The notes under the pieces are model-generated. The model saw only the letters and a program-made list of their open reading frames with translations. It was not told the origin of the DNA and made no database searches. Source: Parasponia andersonii (lineage: Eukaryota > Streptophyta > Magnoliopsida > Rosales > Cannabaceae). From it: DNA of 64,000 nt. Of the stretch, positions 12,401 to 24,505 are shown one piece after another. The stretch spans positions 29,789 to 93,788 of the forward strand of contig JXTB01000730.1 of the NCBI GenBank assembly GCA_002914805.1, read 5' to 3'. The position numbers and the translations under genes are program-made. The stretch's first letter is position 1. Each line of letters begins with the position of its first letter.

Positions 12401-14170
12401 CTACGCAGACATAAAAGTCTCAAGTATTTCTTTACACAAAAGGAACTAAATATGAGACAGAGAAGATGGCTTAAACTGGTGAAAGACTATGACTGTGAGA
12501 TTAACTATCATCCAGGAAAAGCTAATGTGGTTGCAGATGCTCTAAGTAGAAAGTCAATAGCTGCTATGTCACTTAAGTATGTTGATCAAAAGCATCTTTT
12601 GATAGATTTGCATCGATTAGAATTAGAGATTGTGCTTACAGGTTTAATGGAGAGATTAGCAACTTTTACGTTGCAACCTACAATTTTAGAGAGAATCAAG
12701 CAAGACCAGAATACGGATCCCTATCTGACAGGTTTAAAGACTAAGATAGAATCCGGAAAGGAGGTAGCATTCTAGATTTCTAGTGATGGTATAATCAGAT
12801 ACAGAAATAGACTCTGTGTGCTAGACGGAACGATTAGAAATGATATATTGATAGAAGCTCACACTACTCCCTACTCTGTGTATCCCGGTATTACAAAGAT
12901 ATATAGGGATTTGAAAATGCATTACTGGTGGCCAAGTATGAAGAAGAATATGATTGATTTTGTAGAACAATGTTTCACATGTCAGCAAATTAAAGCTGAA
13001 CATCAAAGATCTGCCGGTACATTGAAGCCTATACATGTGCCACAATAGAAATGGGAAGAGATTGCTATGGATTTGGTGGTTGGACTTCCTAAGACAAATA
13101 AAAGCCATGATGCTATTTGGGTTATTATGGATAGATATACTATGTCAGCCCATTTCCTGCCAATTAAGGTGACTTATAGTTTGGATCAGTTGACTCGGTT
13201 GTATGTTCAAGAAATCATTAGACTACATGGTGTTCCAAAGGTTATTATTTCTGACTGAGATTCACTTCAAAATTCTGGAAGAGGGTTCAAGAGGCTATGG
13301 GTACAAAACTGGCATTCAGTACAGCTTTTCATCCTTAAACAGATGGACAATCAGAGAGAACCGTATAGACTCTTGAGGATATGCTTAGAGCTTGTGCGTT
13401 AGATTTTCATGGATCTTGGAGCAAGTACTTGCCGTTGATAGAATTTGCCTACAACAATAGTTATCAAGCTTCAATTGAAATGCCTCCGTATAAAGCCTTG
13501 TATGGAAGAAAATGTAGATCTCCAATTCATTGGGATGAGATGGAAGAAAGAAAATTTATTGGTCCAGAATTGGTAAGAGAGAAAATTTCTTGGTCCATAA
13601 TTGGTAAGAGAAACAGTTGAAGCAGTAGAAAAGATTCGTAAACGGTTATTAGCTGTTCAGAACAGACAGAAGCATTATGCTGATCCTAAAAGGAGAGAGG
13701 TCATATTTGATGTTGGGGACAAAGTATTTTTGAAGATTGCTCCAATGAAAGGAATCATGAGGTTTGGGAAGAAAGGGAAGCTTAGTCCTAGATATATAGG
13801 CCTATTTGAGATACTTGACAAAGTTGAAGATGTTGCCTATAGGCTTACATTACCACCCTTATTGTCAAACGTGCACAATATTTTTCACGTCTCTATGTTA
13901 AGAAGATATGTTCCAAACCCATCACATGTTTTGAGTTACGAGCCATTGGAGTTGAGCCAAGATGTGAGTTATGAAGAAGAACTAGTGGAGGTTTTGGATA
14001 GAAAAGAGAAGGAGCTTAGAAGTAAGAAGATCCCTTTGGTCAAAGTATTGTGGAGGAACCACGAAGTAGAAGAGGCCACATAGGAAAGAGAAGAAGAGAT
14101 GAAAACTAAGTATCCTCACTTATTTGGGTAAGCAAATTTCGAGGACGAAATTTAATAAGGAGGGAAAGAT
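9471..14170 (+). mobile_element. Internal gag-pol region of the Tekay/Del element
   Basis: Fossil coding region of about 4.7 kb. Approximate parts: gag 9670-10665 with a CYTCGKTGHYFRDC zinc knuckle; protease 10740-11060 with DSGATYSF; reverse transcriptase 11200-12050 with the FIDDILIYS active-site box; RNase H to about 12560; integrase 12820-13620 with a zinc-binding HCC region; and a chromo-type tail 13860-14140 (VLWRNHEVEEAT). The order RT-RNase H-integrase identifies Ty3/gypsy. Confidence 0.88.
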
Positions 14171-17083
14171 TGTAATGCCCAAGATTCTCACATACATAAT
14201 AGGCCAATAATAAGAATGTTCATATTACATAATAGACATATCATGAAACTAGTGTCAATTTTATGATAAATTGCTCATTTTGATCGTTAAATTCTTTTAA
14301 TATATATTCTTATACTAATGGTTGTCGAAGTGTTCCTATGCAGTGTAAAGGCTCAGTACCCTCAGAGAGAGAGCATGGTGTGTGAAAAGAATAAAGAATA
14401 CATTCATGAATAATAATGCCATTTACACATGCATTAAAAACCATGTCTGTTGATAATTTGGTCAAATAGTAGTTTTTGGGTAAAATGTATTTTCATGCTT
14501 TTCGGAGCCAAATTCACTGTGCATTTAGCACGTCAAATAGCTTTAATTTAATATTTAGGGCTCATTTCTAGAATTTTCAAAAAAATGTTCGTTCCAGGTA
14601 AGCACGAGGTGGCAGTCACTATACTGAACTGTGTTTAATTATACTAAGCTAGCTTAGATTCAGCTTAATCGCGTAATGTCATCTTTGTGTATTCTATTAA
14701 TTGGGCAATTATACTATGTTTGCATCATGAATTAGAGTCTAATTGACTTTCTTTTTATGTTTAATGATTGGTTATGGGGCTAGGTTCCACCAAATTACAA
14801 TAAGATTGGCCATATAGGATCATAAGTCAAAGTATGACTAGATTTCACTTTCTAAGCTAGGTTTCACCATTTTGGTCTACACTTGAGTGTATAGGATTGA
14901 CCAACAATGTGGTGAGTATGCTAAGGACGTTTTAGAGCTGGACACATGGAAAGTAAGGTGTAAAATACCCAAAATACCCCTTAGAATTTAAGTTATGCCA
15001 TTCTTAGCCTTTAAGTATTGATTTTGACCAAATCTGGTCATTTCTTTCCTCTTCCTCCCCAGTCATGACTTGCACTACTCTAGCAACTTTCTATACTTTT
15101 CTCAACTCTCCTTATCCATATCTAACAATTTTCAAGTGGTAGAACTTAATTTGGAGCTCAAGAAAGTAAGATAGGTCCAAACTAGTCAAGGTAATTCTAC
15201 TAGTTCTTCTTCCTAGGTTTTGTTTTGTTATTTCCATTCTCCATGTGATACTACTTAAGTAATGTTTTCTCTAGATCCTCTTGAGTCCTAAGATCAATTT
15301 AAAAGCGTTAGAAATCAGTTTTATGGAAGTAGAAGGCAAGAGCTTCAACAAAAGTTCAAACTAGTGAAGGTGAGCTTTTTGTGGAATTCAGAATTTGTAA
15401 TTTATTTATATTGCTTTAGCTCTTGAATTAAAGCTTTTATTTGATGAATTAAGGTCTAAGAAAGCCTTATATATGGCTGGAAATACAGAATTTAAGTGGA
15501 GGATTAAAGTTATACTTAAAGTCCTAAAGTGTGCTAGTTAAGGATTTAAGTATTGTCATATGTGGTAGATTAAGTTTTTATATTTGTAATCTTATTTTCT
15601 AAACTTGGAGTGTATATTTTATGGATCCTAATATTTATTACACTCATTTGGTGGCGGGTTATAATGACACACAAGTATAAAAGTAGTTTTAAACTTTGTC
15701 TAAACAAAAGGAATTCAAATGTATCTAGGTTGCTCTAAATGATCCTTTTTGAATTGTATATGCGGGAACTAGCTTATTGATTGTTATTATAAGTCTTAAA
15801 CTATGATTTTAATCATGTGGGGATGTCCTAAACATAGGGAAGGTGCTGTCCAAATATTTTTAGAATCAAATAGTACCATTTAGAAGCAAATGGACTAGTT
15901 TTTATGAAAGTAGATGACATTTTGGTTCATTTTGTGATTAGGGTTCCTTCTCGTGTAAAAGCTGTGATTCGGTCTTGTATTTATTTTTTAAAACATTTTA
16001 CATTATAGTAATAATGTTAGTAACAAAATTGACGTCATGTTTTCCACACACCTTGCCACAGAGGATACTGACCCTTTCCACTATCTTTTGTACCCGGACA
16101 CAAGATAAGTGAAGATTTATTTTAACTGCATCACAAGAACAATAGTAGATACAAGATGTTTTCTTATATGCTTATGTGTATTATTTCAATTATATGTTAT
16201 TTATATTATTGTTGTAAAGTTTACGGAAACATAAGTATGGTATGATCATTTAAGCATGATTTCCAAAGAAGTGAAGTTTTCCACGCATTGGATTTAAAGT
16301 AGTACCATTATATTAATTTTACGAGATATGTTTTAAGTATAGTGTTTAGTCCGTCTACATTAGGTAAGTATAGTTTGCACTGGTATCCTTCTCGCATAGG
16401 TGGGCACGGCTTACCGACTGCTGGGACTGAATATTGTACTATGAGATTTATCAGGTGCATTACTTAGTCGGTCTGAGTTAGGTAGGTATGGTTCACATTG
16501 ACCATGTATTTCCTTCCTGCACAGGTGGGCACGGCCTACCGACTACCGCGACTTTGTAATACTCAAGGGCCCTATAAAGAAATGTTTTCTAAAAAAAGTG
16601 CATTAAAATAAAAAGTTATGAAAGAAAGAGTACAATGGGAATTGTAATAAAGTTTATACATGAAACACATTCATGGACATACATGATCTTTACTTACTGA
16701 GCATTAGCTCATTTAGTTCCTGTGATGCAGGTGAGGATATATATGATGTATAGAGTTACTGGTTGGCTAGCACGCTTTCTTGTCTCCATGATCATATAGA
16801 TGTAGACGAGCTTGACTTGTGGGCGATGTTTTCGTTATATTTTGATATTTTGGTGTGATGTAAATATCACTGCGGATGGCAAGATAAACTGATAAAGAGT
16901 TTTTTGTTGTATATTTTATAAAGACACTTTCAAAAAGTAATACCACACTGTTTCTTTTGTTTTAAAGCTTGAAAAGTTTAAATTTAGCCCAAATTTTGGA
17001 ACAAAACAAAAGTTATGGTTTATAAAAGAGAATAGTTTCTAGTTTGACCTACATAGTCGTATAGTTAAACTTGGGGCGTTACA
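14171..17083 (+). repeat. 3' LTR of the Tekay/Del element
   Basis: 2913-bp direct copy of 6570-9470, preceded by the purine tract AAGGAGGGAAAGAT. It ends GGGGCGTTACA directly before the ATGGA target duplication. Confidence 0.92.
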
Positions 17084-17335
17084 ATGGAAGTACATGTTTG
17101 GCTTTGTTTATACCATGGTCTTGAAAATGGAGCTCCGACTACTCGATATTATACACTCTAGAGCCACCCAATCATATTGTCCCATATCCTTTCTGCTATT
17201 CTGGAGTCTCTTTCCTCGAACCTCTCCTTCTTGACTCACGTCATGCGCCTGTTTATTCGCCACAAGATATTCAACGAATATCAACTATGGCAACAAAGAA
17301 CCTCTCTATGGGCCCTGTTCTACCATGGTTTTGCT

Positions 17336-17652
17336 GCCTTGCTCTATTTTTGTTCCAACTTGCCTCGTTTTAACTTATTTCCGATCTTTTCCTTTTTTGA
17401 CACTTAATAAACATAAAACAAGATAATTAGTCTCAGAATAATACAAAAACAACCAAAATAGTACAAAAAATAAATTATTATTTAAGTGTAAATTAACACC
17501 TTTCACTCTCCAATAACATTGATGATACTTGGTGATAAACTCCGTTTAACATGATTGAAGAATTTAGGCAATACTTTTTCATAGGATTTTTTGAAATTAA
17601 TATATGTAATCATCTATTGAAACTTTATTTTCCTAATTTTTGAGATTGAAAA
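17336..17652. other. Non-coding remnant between OMT pseudogene and solo LTR
   Basis: After the PLYGP-like segment of the OMT pseudogene, similarity to the OMT at 54317 fades. The rest is AT-rich, without a recognisable gene. Confidence 0.5.
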
Positions 17653-19885
17653 TGTAAAATCCTCAAAATTTGGAAGGGTATTTTAGTCTTTTTATTTGAA
17701 ATTTTGGACTTAATGCAATAATTTTGTCAAAATTGAGCCAGAATATACTTTTGGGAAGTGTTTTTGCAAGAAAACTTATATTTCGGCTATATAAGAATGT
17801 GGAAACGCCTTTAAGCAATTTTTGAAAATTGAAAAAGGGTATTGTGGCAAATAAATTAAAGTTATTTGATGGAGGTCATTATTTGCAAAGATCTATTTTA
17901 ATCTCAGAGGCACCATAGCATTTTTTCAAGGGATTTTATGAAAAATCGAAATCTGGAATGTTCTTATAAGAGCTCGACACATGGCATTGTTGGATAAGTT
18001 ACTTACCCTTTTATTTTTCATTCCATTATTTTCTCCATAAACCTTTCACGGCCAAACGCAGAATTCAATCACTGGAGGACATTCTAACCCCAGGTCCACC
18101 TCTGCGCTCTACCTCTGCACTCTTTTTGGCTTTCAACGAAGCTAATAGAGGTAGAAGCTCCGAGCGTATACTTTCTATGAGTATATAAGTTCTACTTTTC
18201 TAAGATACCATTTCACATTTAAATGGCGACAAATATGACTCTGGTCACCAAACAATGACATCTCTGGCATGTGCTAATTCATCTTGCTGAGCTCTTTGAT
18301 TTGGTACCTCATGTGTTCTGTTTTGATACTCCAGTAAGAAAATACATCTTTAGTTGTTGTATTTTTGTAACTGGATTAAGATTACTAGCATTTTTCTAAG
18401 TAATTTCTGGTATTATCACAATTATTTCTCAGGAAGTGATGTTATGATGATTTTTGGTGTGGATTATGCATGAGAAGATAATTCTTAAAAGAAGAGTTGG
18501 CATGTTTAAGATCAAGACTTATATTTCAGCCATTTTTCAGATTAAGAAGTTGGTGAATTTGTAATTTAGAATCTGAAAGTGGTATATTTCTAAGATAACT
18601 CTTTGATTTGGCCACTTACAAAGAGAATATGGTATTTGTGTAAAATAGGCCTTGGGCTCAAATTTTAAAGTTAAGGAAAAAAAATAACATTTGTAAAAAT
18701 TAGAAGTAATTTCGGTGATTTTGGCTTAAAGCATATAATGGGAAGCCAGCATCCTAGAGTTGACTTTTCTCCTTCTGCATGGAGGAGTTGACTTTGACCC
18801 CAGGACCTGAATTGAGCGTGCTATTTAGCTATTTTAACTGTCTGGGACATTTCGAATCCAACGGTGAAGTTTGTTTGGACATTTGGGGCGCTAGTGAAAA
18901 AATTCATTTTTCAAGGTGAAGGTATAGAGTATGCTAAGTGTCTGCTAAGTGTTCGATTGTGCAGACGAGGATACTATAAGCATATGGTAGCTAAGTTGAG
19001 TTATCCTGAAGAGGTAGGTATCGATTACCTTTCCTTTTATTAAAAATTGAATTTATTCAAATTATTTTACCTATTATCAAAATTTCATGAATTAAATATT
19101 ATTTATTCGAATTTAATAATTGTTTTGGAATAAAGTTGACTGTACGAGGATTTTTGAACTAGTTCATATACACGTGTCATAGGATCATACATGAGCATTA
19201 GTTTAGCATTACGGATGAGCATAGACTGTTTTGACCCCAATGTCATTGTAAGTCTATAAACTTGGGTGGATACCCTATTCGGTAGCTATGACCCTACCTT
19301 CTATGAGAAACTATAAACCCTCGCAAGGAACTAGATTCTAGGACATATGATCGTGTAGCTCAGATCATATTATTGCTTCACAATGAGTGATGGTTACTCT
19401 GGTTTATGATAGTTTATGACAGAGGATGAGTGTTGATGAGTTTGAGTAATTTATGTCATGTATCATATGATTTTGATATACAATTTATATTTATATATAC
19501 GTAGTTTATACTACTGATTTTGGAATATATTTATACACGGTTCATACACTTGTTTAATAAATAGCTAACCATGTAGAATTGTTTAAAGCACAAATGATTT
19601 TTGAAAAAGGTTTGATTTTCTACTAGGCATTTCGATGCTCTCTCTTACTTTTCCCCTCCTTAGGTAGTGTCTTGTGTGAGATTGGAGATCAATAGCACTT
19701 TAGGAGGTACTTAGCTAGTTGTATCAGATAATGCTTGGAATTTTAGATCAAGATTGGTATTCATTGTCTATTTTGGAGTTGTTTTATAAATTGGAAATTT
19801 TTTGAATATTTTCATAAATAAATATATAATTTTCAAATTAAGTGAAATTCTCATTTTGCCATAACATAGGGTTCAGGTCACGATA
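17653..19885 (+). repeat. Solo LTR, Tekay/Del-like
   Basis: A 2.2-kb block starts TGTAAAATCC and ends GGTCACGATA, a worn form of the TG...CA ends. It is flanked by GAAAA at left and AAAAA at right, four of five matching. It shares the segment CACGTGTCATAGGATCATAC with the LTRs of the element at 21683-31357 (there in reverse orientation), so it belongs to the same lineage. No internal region or second LTR is present, as after LTR-LTR recombination. Confidence 0.75.
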
Positions 19886-21080
19886 AAAAATCATTAATTA
19901 AATAATCTTGATATTTAAAATTTGATAGAATATTGATGATTTATGTCTCTTATAATTAATTTTCTTCATTTAGGTCATGTTCTTCATACACGTCTGTTTA
20001 AGAAATGAGAACATATTGTTTAAGTTAGTACTCACGAATTATATCCTTATTATTCCCTTAAATTTTAAAAGTGTCTATATCAGAAGTCATGTCTCTAAAA
20101 CTTGTTCATTTGTCCCATTTCAGTCGTTAGCATTGTTGAAAAAATGAATATCTAATATAACATAAAAATTAATTGCAATTAAAAGACGCCAAAATGTTCC
20201 GCTATCGCTTCCTTAGTCTATCTCTCTCATCCCTTTCCTAAAAAAATGTCCCGCTCTCGCGCCCTTCAATCTATCTCTTTCTCTCATCCGCTAAGTATGT
20301 GCCGATCGAGATTGAAGGGGGTTTTTTTTTTCCCCCCTCATTTCAGTTTAGTCTTTTCTTTAAAAATTATTCTCTTATACTCTGAAATCATGCTAATAAT
20401 ATCTTCTTTATGATTTTCGCAGAGATTATTATCTGTTTTTGTTTGTGGGTTTTTGAGTCAAATAACAATGAAGTTTGAATAGAAATTAATTAAAATTTAA
20501 AACTATAACAACAAACGATAATAATAATAATAACAATAATAATATCAATAATAATTTATGACGATTAATAATTGATGACATTTTCTTTGAGTGAATAATT
20601 GATGACATATTGTTATAGGAAGCAATTCAAAATTGTACTAACTGACTTGGTCTCTCTTCTCAATCTATTTGGACCAGATGAATTATAACGTTAGTTTTCT
20701 ATTGTCGGGAGTATATTGTGACGAGGATAACTTCTGTTTTTGTTTTTTTTTTAATAAAATACTAAAGATGTGCAGACTTTTTGCACCTCTATTATTTATC
20801 ATATTGACTGCTTTTAGAGTAGCTTAGCCGGCGAATGGGAGCTTTGATTTTCCAAGTGGATTTGTGAGCGAAAAAAGATATTGCTCTTTCTTGGTCTAAT
20901 ATTCCTTTCTTGGTGGACGGATACACACAAAAACAAGTGCAACATGAAAAGTTCATGTAAATTTTGTTTTTTGTTTTTTTTTTTTTCCCTTTTCGGCTGG
21001 AATTAAGGGGGCCTTTACGTACTTCAATTGGTGTTAAAATCCACAATAAATAAAATTGAAAGAACATTTTCTGTAACTGT
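19886..21080. other. AT-rich intergenic DNA upstream of the PKS pseudogene
   Basis: No gene seen. A two-unit imperfect repeat of about 65-75 bp lies near 20190-20290, with TCGCTTCCTTAGTCTATCTC and a similar second copy. Simple AAT repeats lie near 20520-20555. Confidence 0.5.
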
Positions 21081-21082
21081 GA

Positions 21083-21088
21083 CACGTG
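21083..21088 (+). promoter_or_regulatory. G-box (CACGTG) upstream of the PKS pseudogene
   Basis: A perfect palindromic CACGTG lies about 470 bp upstream of the first ATG of the PKS reading frame. G-boxes bind bZIP and bHLH factors and are common in phenylpropanoid gene promoters. Its role here is inferred from position only. Confidence 0.4.
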
Positions 21089-21096
21089 CCAGCCTA

Positions 21097-21295
21097 GTTG
21101 TGTTTTTCCTAGTTTTTAGCATGTTAGTTTGATTGTTCCCTCTAACAATTAAGCTCATAAAATGCTAATCTTTAGCTTTAGTTGGTAGTTGTGTTTTCCT
21201 AGTTCTTAGCATTCTAGTTTTAATAAGTCCATGAAATGTTGATATTTAGCTTTAGTGGTCAGTGGTGTTTTCCTGGTTCTTAGCATTGTTTGTAA
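21097..21295 (+). repeat. Three imperfect tandem units in the PKS upstream region
   Basis: Units starting near 21097, 21188 and 21262 share GTGTTTTCCTAGTTCTTAGCAT with small changes, and most are followed by a CATGAAATG..TTTAGCTTTAG-like segment. Spacing is about 91 and 74 bp. They sit just upstream of an ATTATATATAG stretch that could be the TATA region. Confidence 0.65.
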
Positions 21296-21538
21296 TTCTT
21301 ACAGAATTTTAAGACTATTATATATAGTCCGAAATAGGTTGAATAAAGGATAAGCAGTTAAAAGTCCAAAATATTCCCTCTCGTTCTTCTCTTCCCCATC
21401 AAATCTAAACTTATCAAGCTGCTACACAATATATAGCACGATGGACCATATTCGCCTATATATTTATTCTCAAGTCGATTTTCTTGTAAAGTGATAGCTA
21501 AGGCAAGCTAAGTTATCACTTACCACAACAACGTACAA

Positions 21539-21682
21539 TTGTCAGAAACGGAATCCATGAACGAACAAGTTCAAGGTTTAGCCACAATATTAGAAACGGA
21601 ATCCATGAACGAACAAGTTCAAGGTTTAGCCACAATATTAGCCATTGGCACTGCAAACCCATTCAACTGCATCTATCAAACT
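21539..21682 (+). pseudogene. PKS pseudogene, exon 1 part A
   Basis: Encodes the N-terminal helix and first strand, ending IYQT, where chalcone synthases read NQxDYPDYYF. The first ATG in frame is at 21557. An upstream TTGTCAGAAACG could be a decayed ATG start. A 48-bp in-frame duplication lengthens the N-terminus by 16 residues. The segment ends in AAACT (21678-21682), repeated at 31358-31362 on the far side of the inserted element. Confidence 0.85.
21545..21640 (+). repeat. 48-bp in-frame tandem duplication in the PKS N-terminus
   Basis: Two identical 48-bp units (21545-21592 and 21593-21640) encode ETESMNEQVQGLATIL twice. The family normally has a single such segment before AIGTANP, so this is a recent slippage-type duplication. 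It keeps the reading frame. Confidence 0.95.
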
Positions 21683-24505
21683 TGTCACGACCCAAAACCC
21701 GAACAAGTGGCAGAAGAGAAATTTCACAAAGATGAGAAATTCCTTAATTTATTTGAAAAATGTCTAAAAAGTTTTAGTTTTATAAACAGTTCATTTTGAT
21801 AAAGTATTTGGAATTTCATTCCGTGAACCTCTCCCATAGTTCGTATACACCATTAAACATAGACCGAATAATAATTAAAAAACGGGAAAATTAAATATAA
21901 GTCCAAGCATCATCATCATCTACAACAACAAGTTAAATCTCATAATAGCATACATAAGTTTACAGACAAAATAGAAAGCAGTAATCTTGGTTCAATGCTA
22001 ATACAAAACCCCAAACAATCCAAACACCACAACAGTAGACTTCTAGCATTACCAAGAAATGAATTACAGTCAAGATGGCCCTTTACTCCTCCTGATTTCC
22101 AAGATCGCACTGAACACCACATGAGGAAGGGAAGAAGGGGGTGAGCATACAATGCCTAGTAGGAAAATAATTACCTCGAAGAAAAATAGTTCAGTAATGG
22201 AAAACTCCTGCATAGTTAGTTCAAATCTAAAATATACACACACATATATATATAATCCAAACCAGGAGCCCATATATATAAAACAGTGTAATCAAAACCA
22301 TCAATCTATATGCATATGACACAAATCAACCCATACCCATGAGCTCTCATCCTCTCATCTGTGGAAACCCAGGATGATGGTACTAAGTATGCCTAATAGC
22401 CTGCCTGACACCTAAGCCCATACCCGGAGAGGACACCCGTATGTCGCTTACCAAATTTGGAGGGGCAACTGAATTGCCTACGTCTGCCAAATGGGGAGGT
22501 AATCAGAAGTAACGAAATTCCGCGCGAGTTTACGGACTTTCACTGACGGTGGGGCACGCAGTGCCGCATTGTAAAACCCACGATGCTCATGTATGATCCT
22601 ATGACACGTGCAATACAGAACTGAAGTATAAAAACTACTGTACTCTAGTTTTTCAGTAAAACATGCATAATAGGGTTTTATAGAAAAACAGGCAGCATAA
22701 CGGCCCTATTTTTGATATACCCAAAATAACCTACACACAGCAAATTCCCAGAGCAGTACAGTATATATCGTACAACTAGATTCCANACTCCTCCTGATTT
22801 CCAAGATCGCACTGAACACCACATGAGGAAGGGAAGAAGGGGGTGAGCATACAATGCCTAGTAGGAAAATAATTACCTCGAAGAAAAATAGTTCAGTAAT
22901 GGAAAACTCCTGCATAGTTAGTTCAAATCTAAAATATACACACACATATATATATAATCCAAACCAGGAGCCCATATATATAAAACAGTGTAATCAAAAC
23001 CATCAATCTATATGCATATGACACAAATCAACCCATACCCATGAGCTCTCATCCTCTCATCTGTGGAAACCCAGGATGATGGTACTAAGTATGCCTAATA
23101 GCCTGCCTGACACCTAAGCCCATACCCGGAGAGGACACCCGTATGTCGCTTACCAAATTTGGAGGGGCAACTGAATTGCCTACGTCTGCCAAATGGGGAG
23201 GTAATCAGAAGTAACGAAATTCCGCGCGAGTTTACGGACTTTCACTGACGGTGGGGCACGCAGTGCCGCATTGTAAAACCCACGATGCTCATGTATGATC
23301 CTATGACACGTGCAATACAGAACTGAAGTATAAAAACTACTGTACTCTAGTTTTTCAGTAAAACATGCATAATAGGGTTTTATAGAAAAACAGGCAGCAT
23401 AACGGCCCTATTTTTGATATACCCAAAATAACCTACACACAGCAAATTCCCAGAGCAGTACAGTATATATCGTACAACTAGATTCCACCACATATAATTC
23501 AAATCATTAAAAACACATTTGTTCTTATATGCTACAGAAAATAAGTTTTAACTCAAAAACAGTATAAAACGAAGGTAACTAAACCCCTATCTCACCGGAA
23601 TAGTGATACCACACTATTGAGTTCTCAAGGTGTCGTTGACGATCACCCAGAGTGTCGGGAACCAATTCCAAGCCCTCGATCATCCTTTGGCGAAAAGTCA
23701 ACTTCTCACCGGAGCTTCAATTTCACAAACAGACCTCTTCACTGAATTCCTAGCACTCAAAATAGTTAGGTTAGATATATAATTTGTCCAATTCTGGTCC
23801 GAACCCACACCGAACTGATAGCACGCAAAACGAGACAAAATCTCGACAATCTGATCTCGATTTTCGTGCCGATCACCAAACCACAAAATATATATATCAA
23901 ACTTCTCCATTTTCCGAGTACATTCCAAAAATGAACTCAAAAATACAATCCAATGGCCGGATCAAAAACTACAACCATAAACTCGAAATGTCCAAAAATA
24001 GCAACTTTCAATCGAGACAAAATGGGGTTGAGATATATATACCTTGATGATCCTTGAGACGTGACGAATCCAATGGGACCAGTTGGGGGTCGAACGGTGG
24101 CCAGAATCGTCGCTGGTGACGAAAAGTCCGAAACGGCCTCTTTAGAGATGCTTTGGCGCGGCACGGGGGACCTTCGCCAGTCGGTGGCGTAGGCAGACGG
24201 TGGCCATCGGTGGCTTCTGGTAGTGGCGCGGTCGAGAGACGCAGAGAGAGGAGAGAGAAATCGGGGGAGAAGAGAGAGAGAGAGAAGTAAGTGAATAGGC
24301 CACGTGGCCTATTTTGAATAGGCTGTGCAATTTTTAAAAAATTGCACATAAGTCCCCAAAATTTCAAATATCTATCAATCTAGTCCCCCAAAATTTGCAA
24401 TTTAGTCCCTCTGCACAAAACTTTTGCAAATTAATCCCCACAATATTATATCCGGAAAATTGATAAAATATCCAAATTACCCTCGAAAATTCCGGGTTTT
24501 TTACA
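21683..24505 (-). repeat. 3' LTR of the reverse-oriented Tekay/Del element (with an internal 702-bp duplication)
   Basis: Matches 29226-31357 but is about 690 bp longer, because a 702-bp block occurs twice around the N at 22786. Begins, on the plus strand, TGTCACGACCC and ends GGGTTTTTTACA. Confidence 0.9.
22085..23488. repeat. Two seemingly identical 702-bp copies joined at an N, probable assembly artefact
   Basis: 22085-22785 and 22787-23487 read the same base for base as far as I can see, with a single N at 22786 at the junction. The partner LTR at 29226-31357 has this block once. Identity of the copies, much higher than between the two LTRs, together with the N points to overlapping contig ends placed side by side. 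Confidence 0.85.

Larger units (their letters stand above)
6570..17083 (+). mobile_element. Ty3/gypsy LTR retrotransposon, Tekay/Del-like chromovirus, full length but decayed
   Basis: The element runs from TGTAATACCC to GCGTTACA, flanked by the perfect 5-bp duplication ATGGA. It has two 2.9-kb LTRs, a primer-binding site like initiator tRNA-Met (TGGTATC..AGC) at about 9475, and a purine tract just before 14171. Parts in order are gag with a CCHC knuckle, protease, reverse transcriptase, RNase H, integrase and a chromo-type tail, which is the Ty3/gypsy order. Long LTRs and this tail fit the Tekay/Del clade. It is broken in about ten places. Over the first 180 bp the LTRs differ by about 5% by eye, suggesting insertion a few million years ago. 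Confidence 0.9.
6500..17335 (+). pseudogene. O-methyltransferase pseudogene, split by a Tekay/Del element
   Basis: Two pieces remain of a class II plant OMT (S-adenosylmethionine-dependent, phenolic substrates). 6500-6569 encodes a start and the motif TLRGQAEIW, matching SLRGQVEIW of the OMT at 54317. 17084-17335 continues with WKYMFGFVYTMVLKMELRLLDIIHS, corresponding to residues 19-45 of that gene, then MRLFIRHKIF and a PLYGP motif. Only the N-terminal dimerisation/winged-helix part survives, about 95 residues. The SAM-binding and catalytic parts are absent. The second piece carries a frame change near 17180-17225 and an in-frame stop. The interrupting element sits between the W and K codons, with ATGGA duplicated at 6565-6569 and 17084-17088. 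Confidence 0.82.

Noticed and set aside
17177-17407. 76-residue open frame as a possible small gene
   Set aside because: Its first half is the frame-changed remnant of the OMT pseudogene and the rest is AT-rich readthrough.
20792-21085. 97-residue minus-strand open frame upstream of the PKS
   Set aside because: AT-rich, with a Lys-run and no recognisable domain. It ends in the likely promoter region of the PKS pseudogene.
22070-22975. Two near-identical small proteins on the minus strand
   Set aside because: They lie inside the LTR of the reverse-oriented Tekay/Del element and are doubled only because of the 702-bp artefact.
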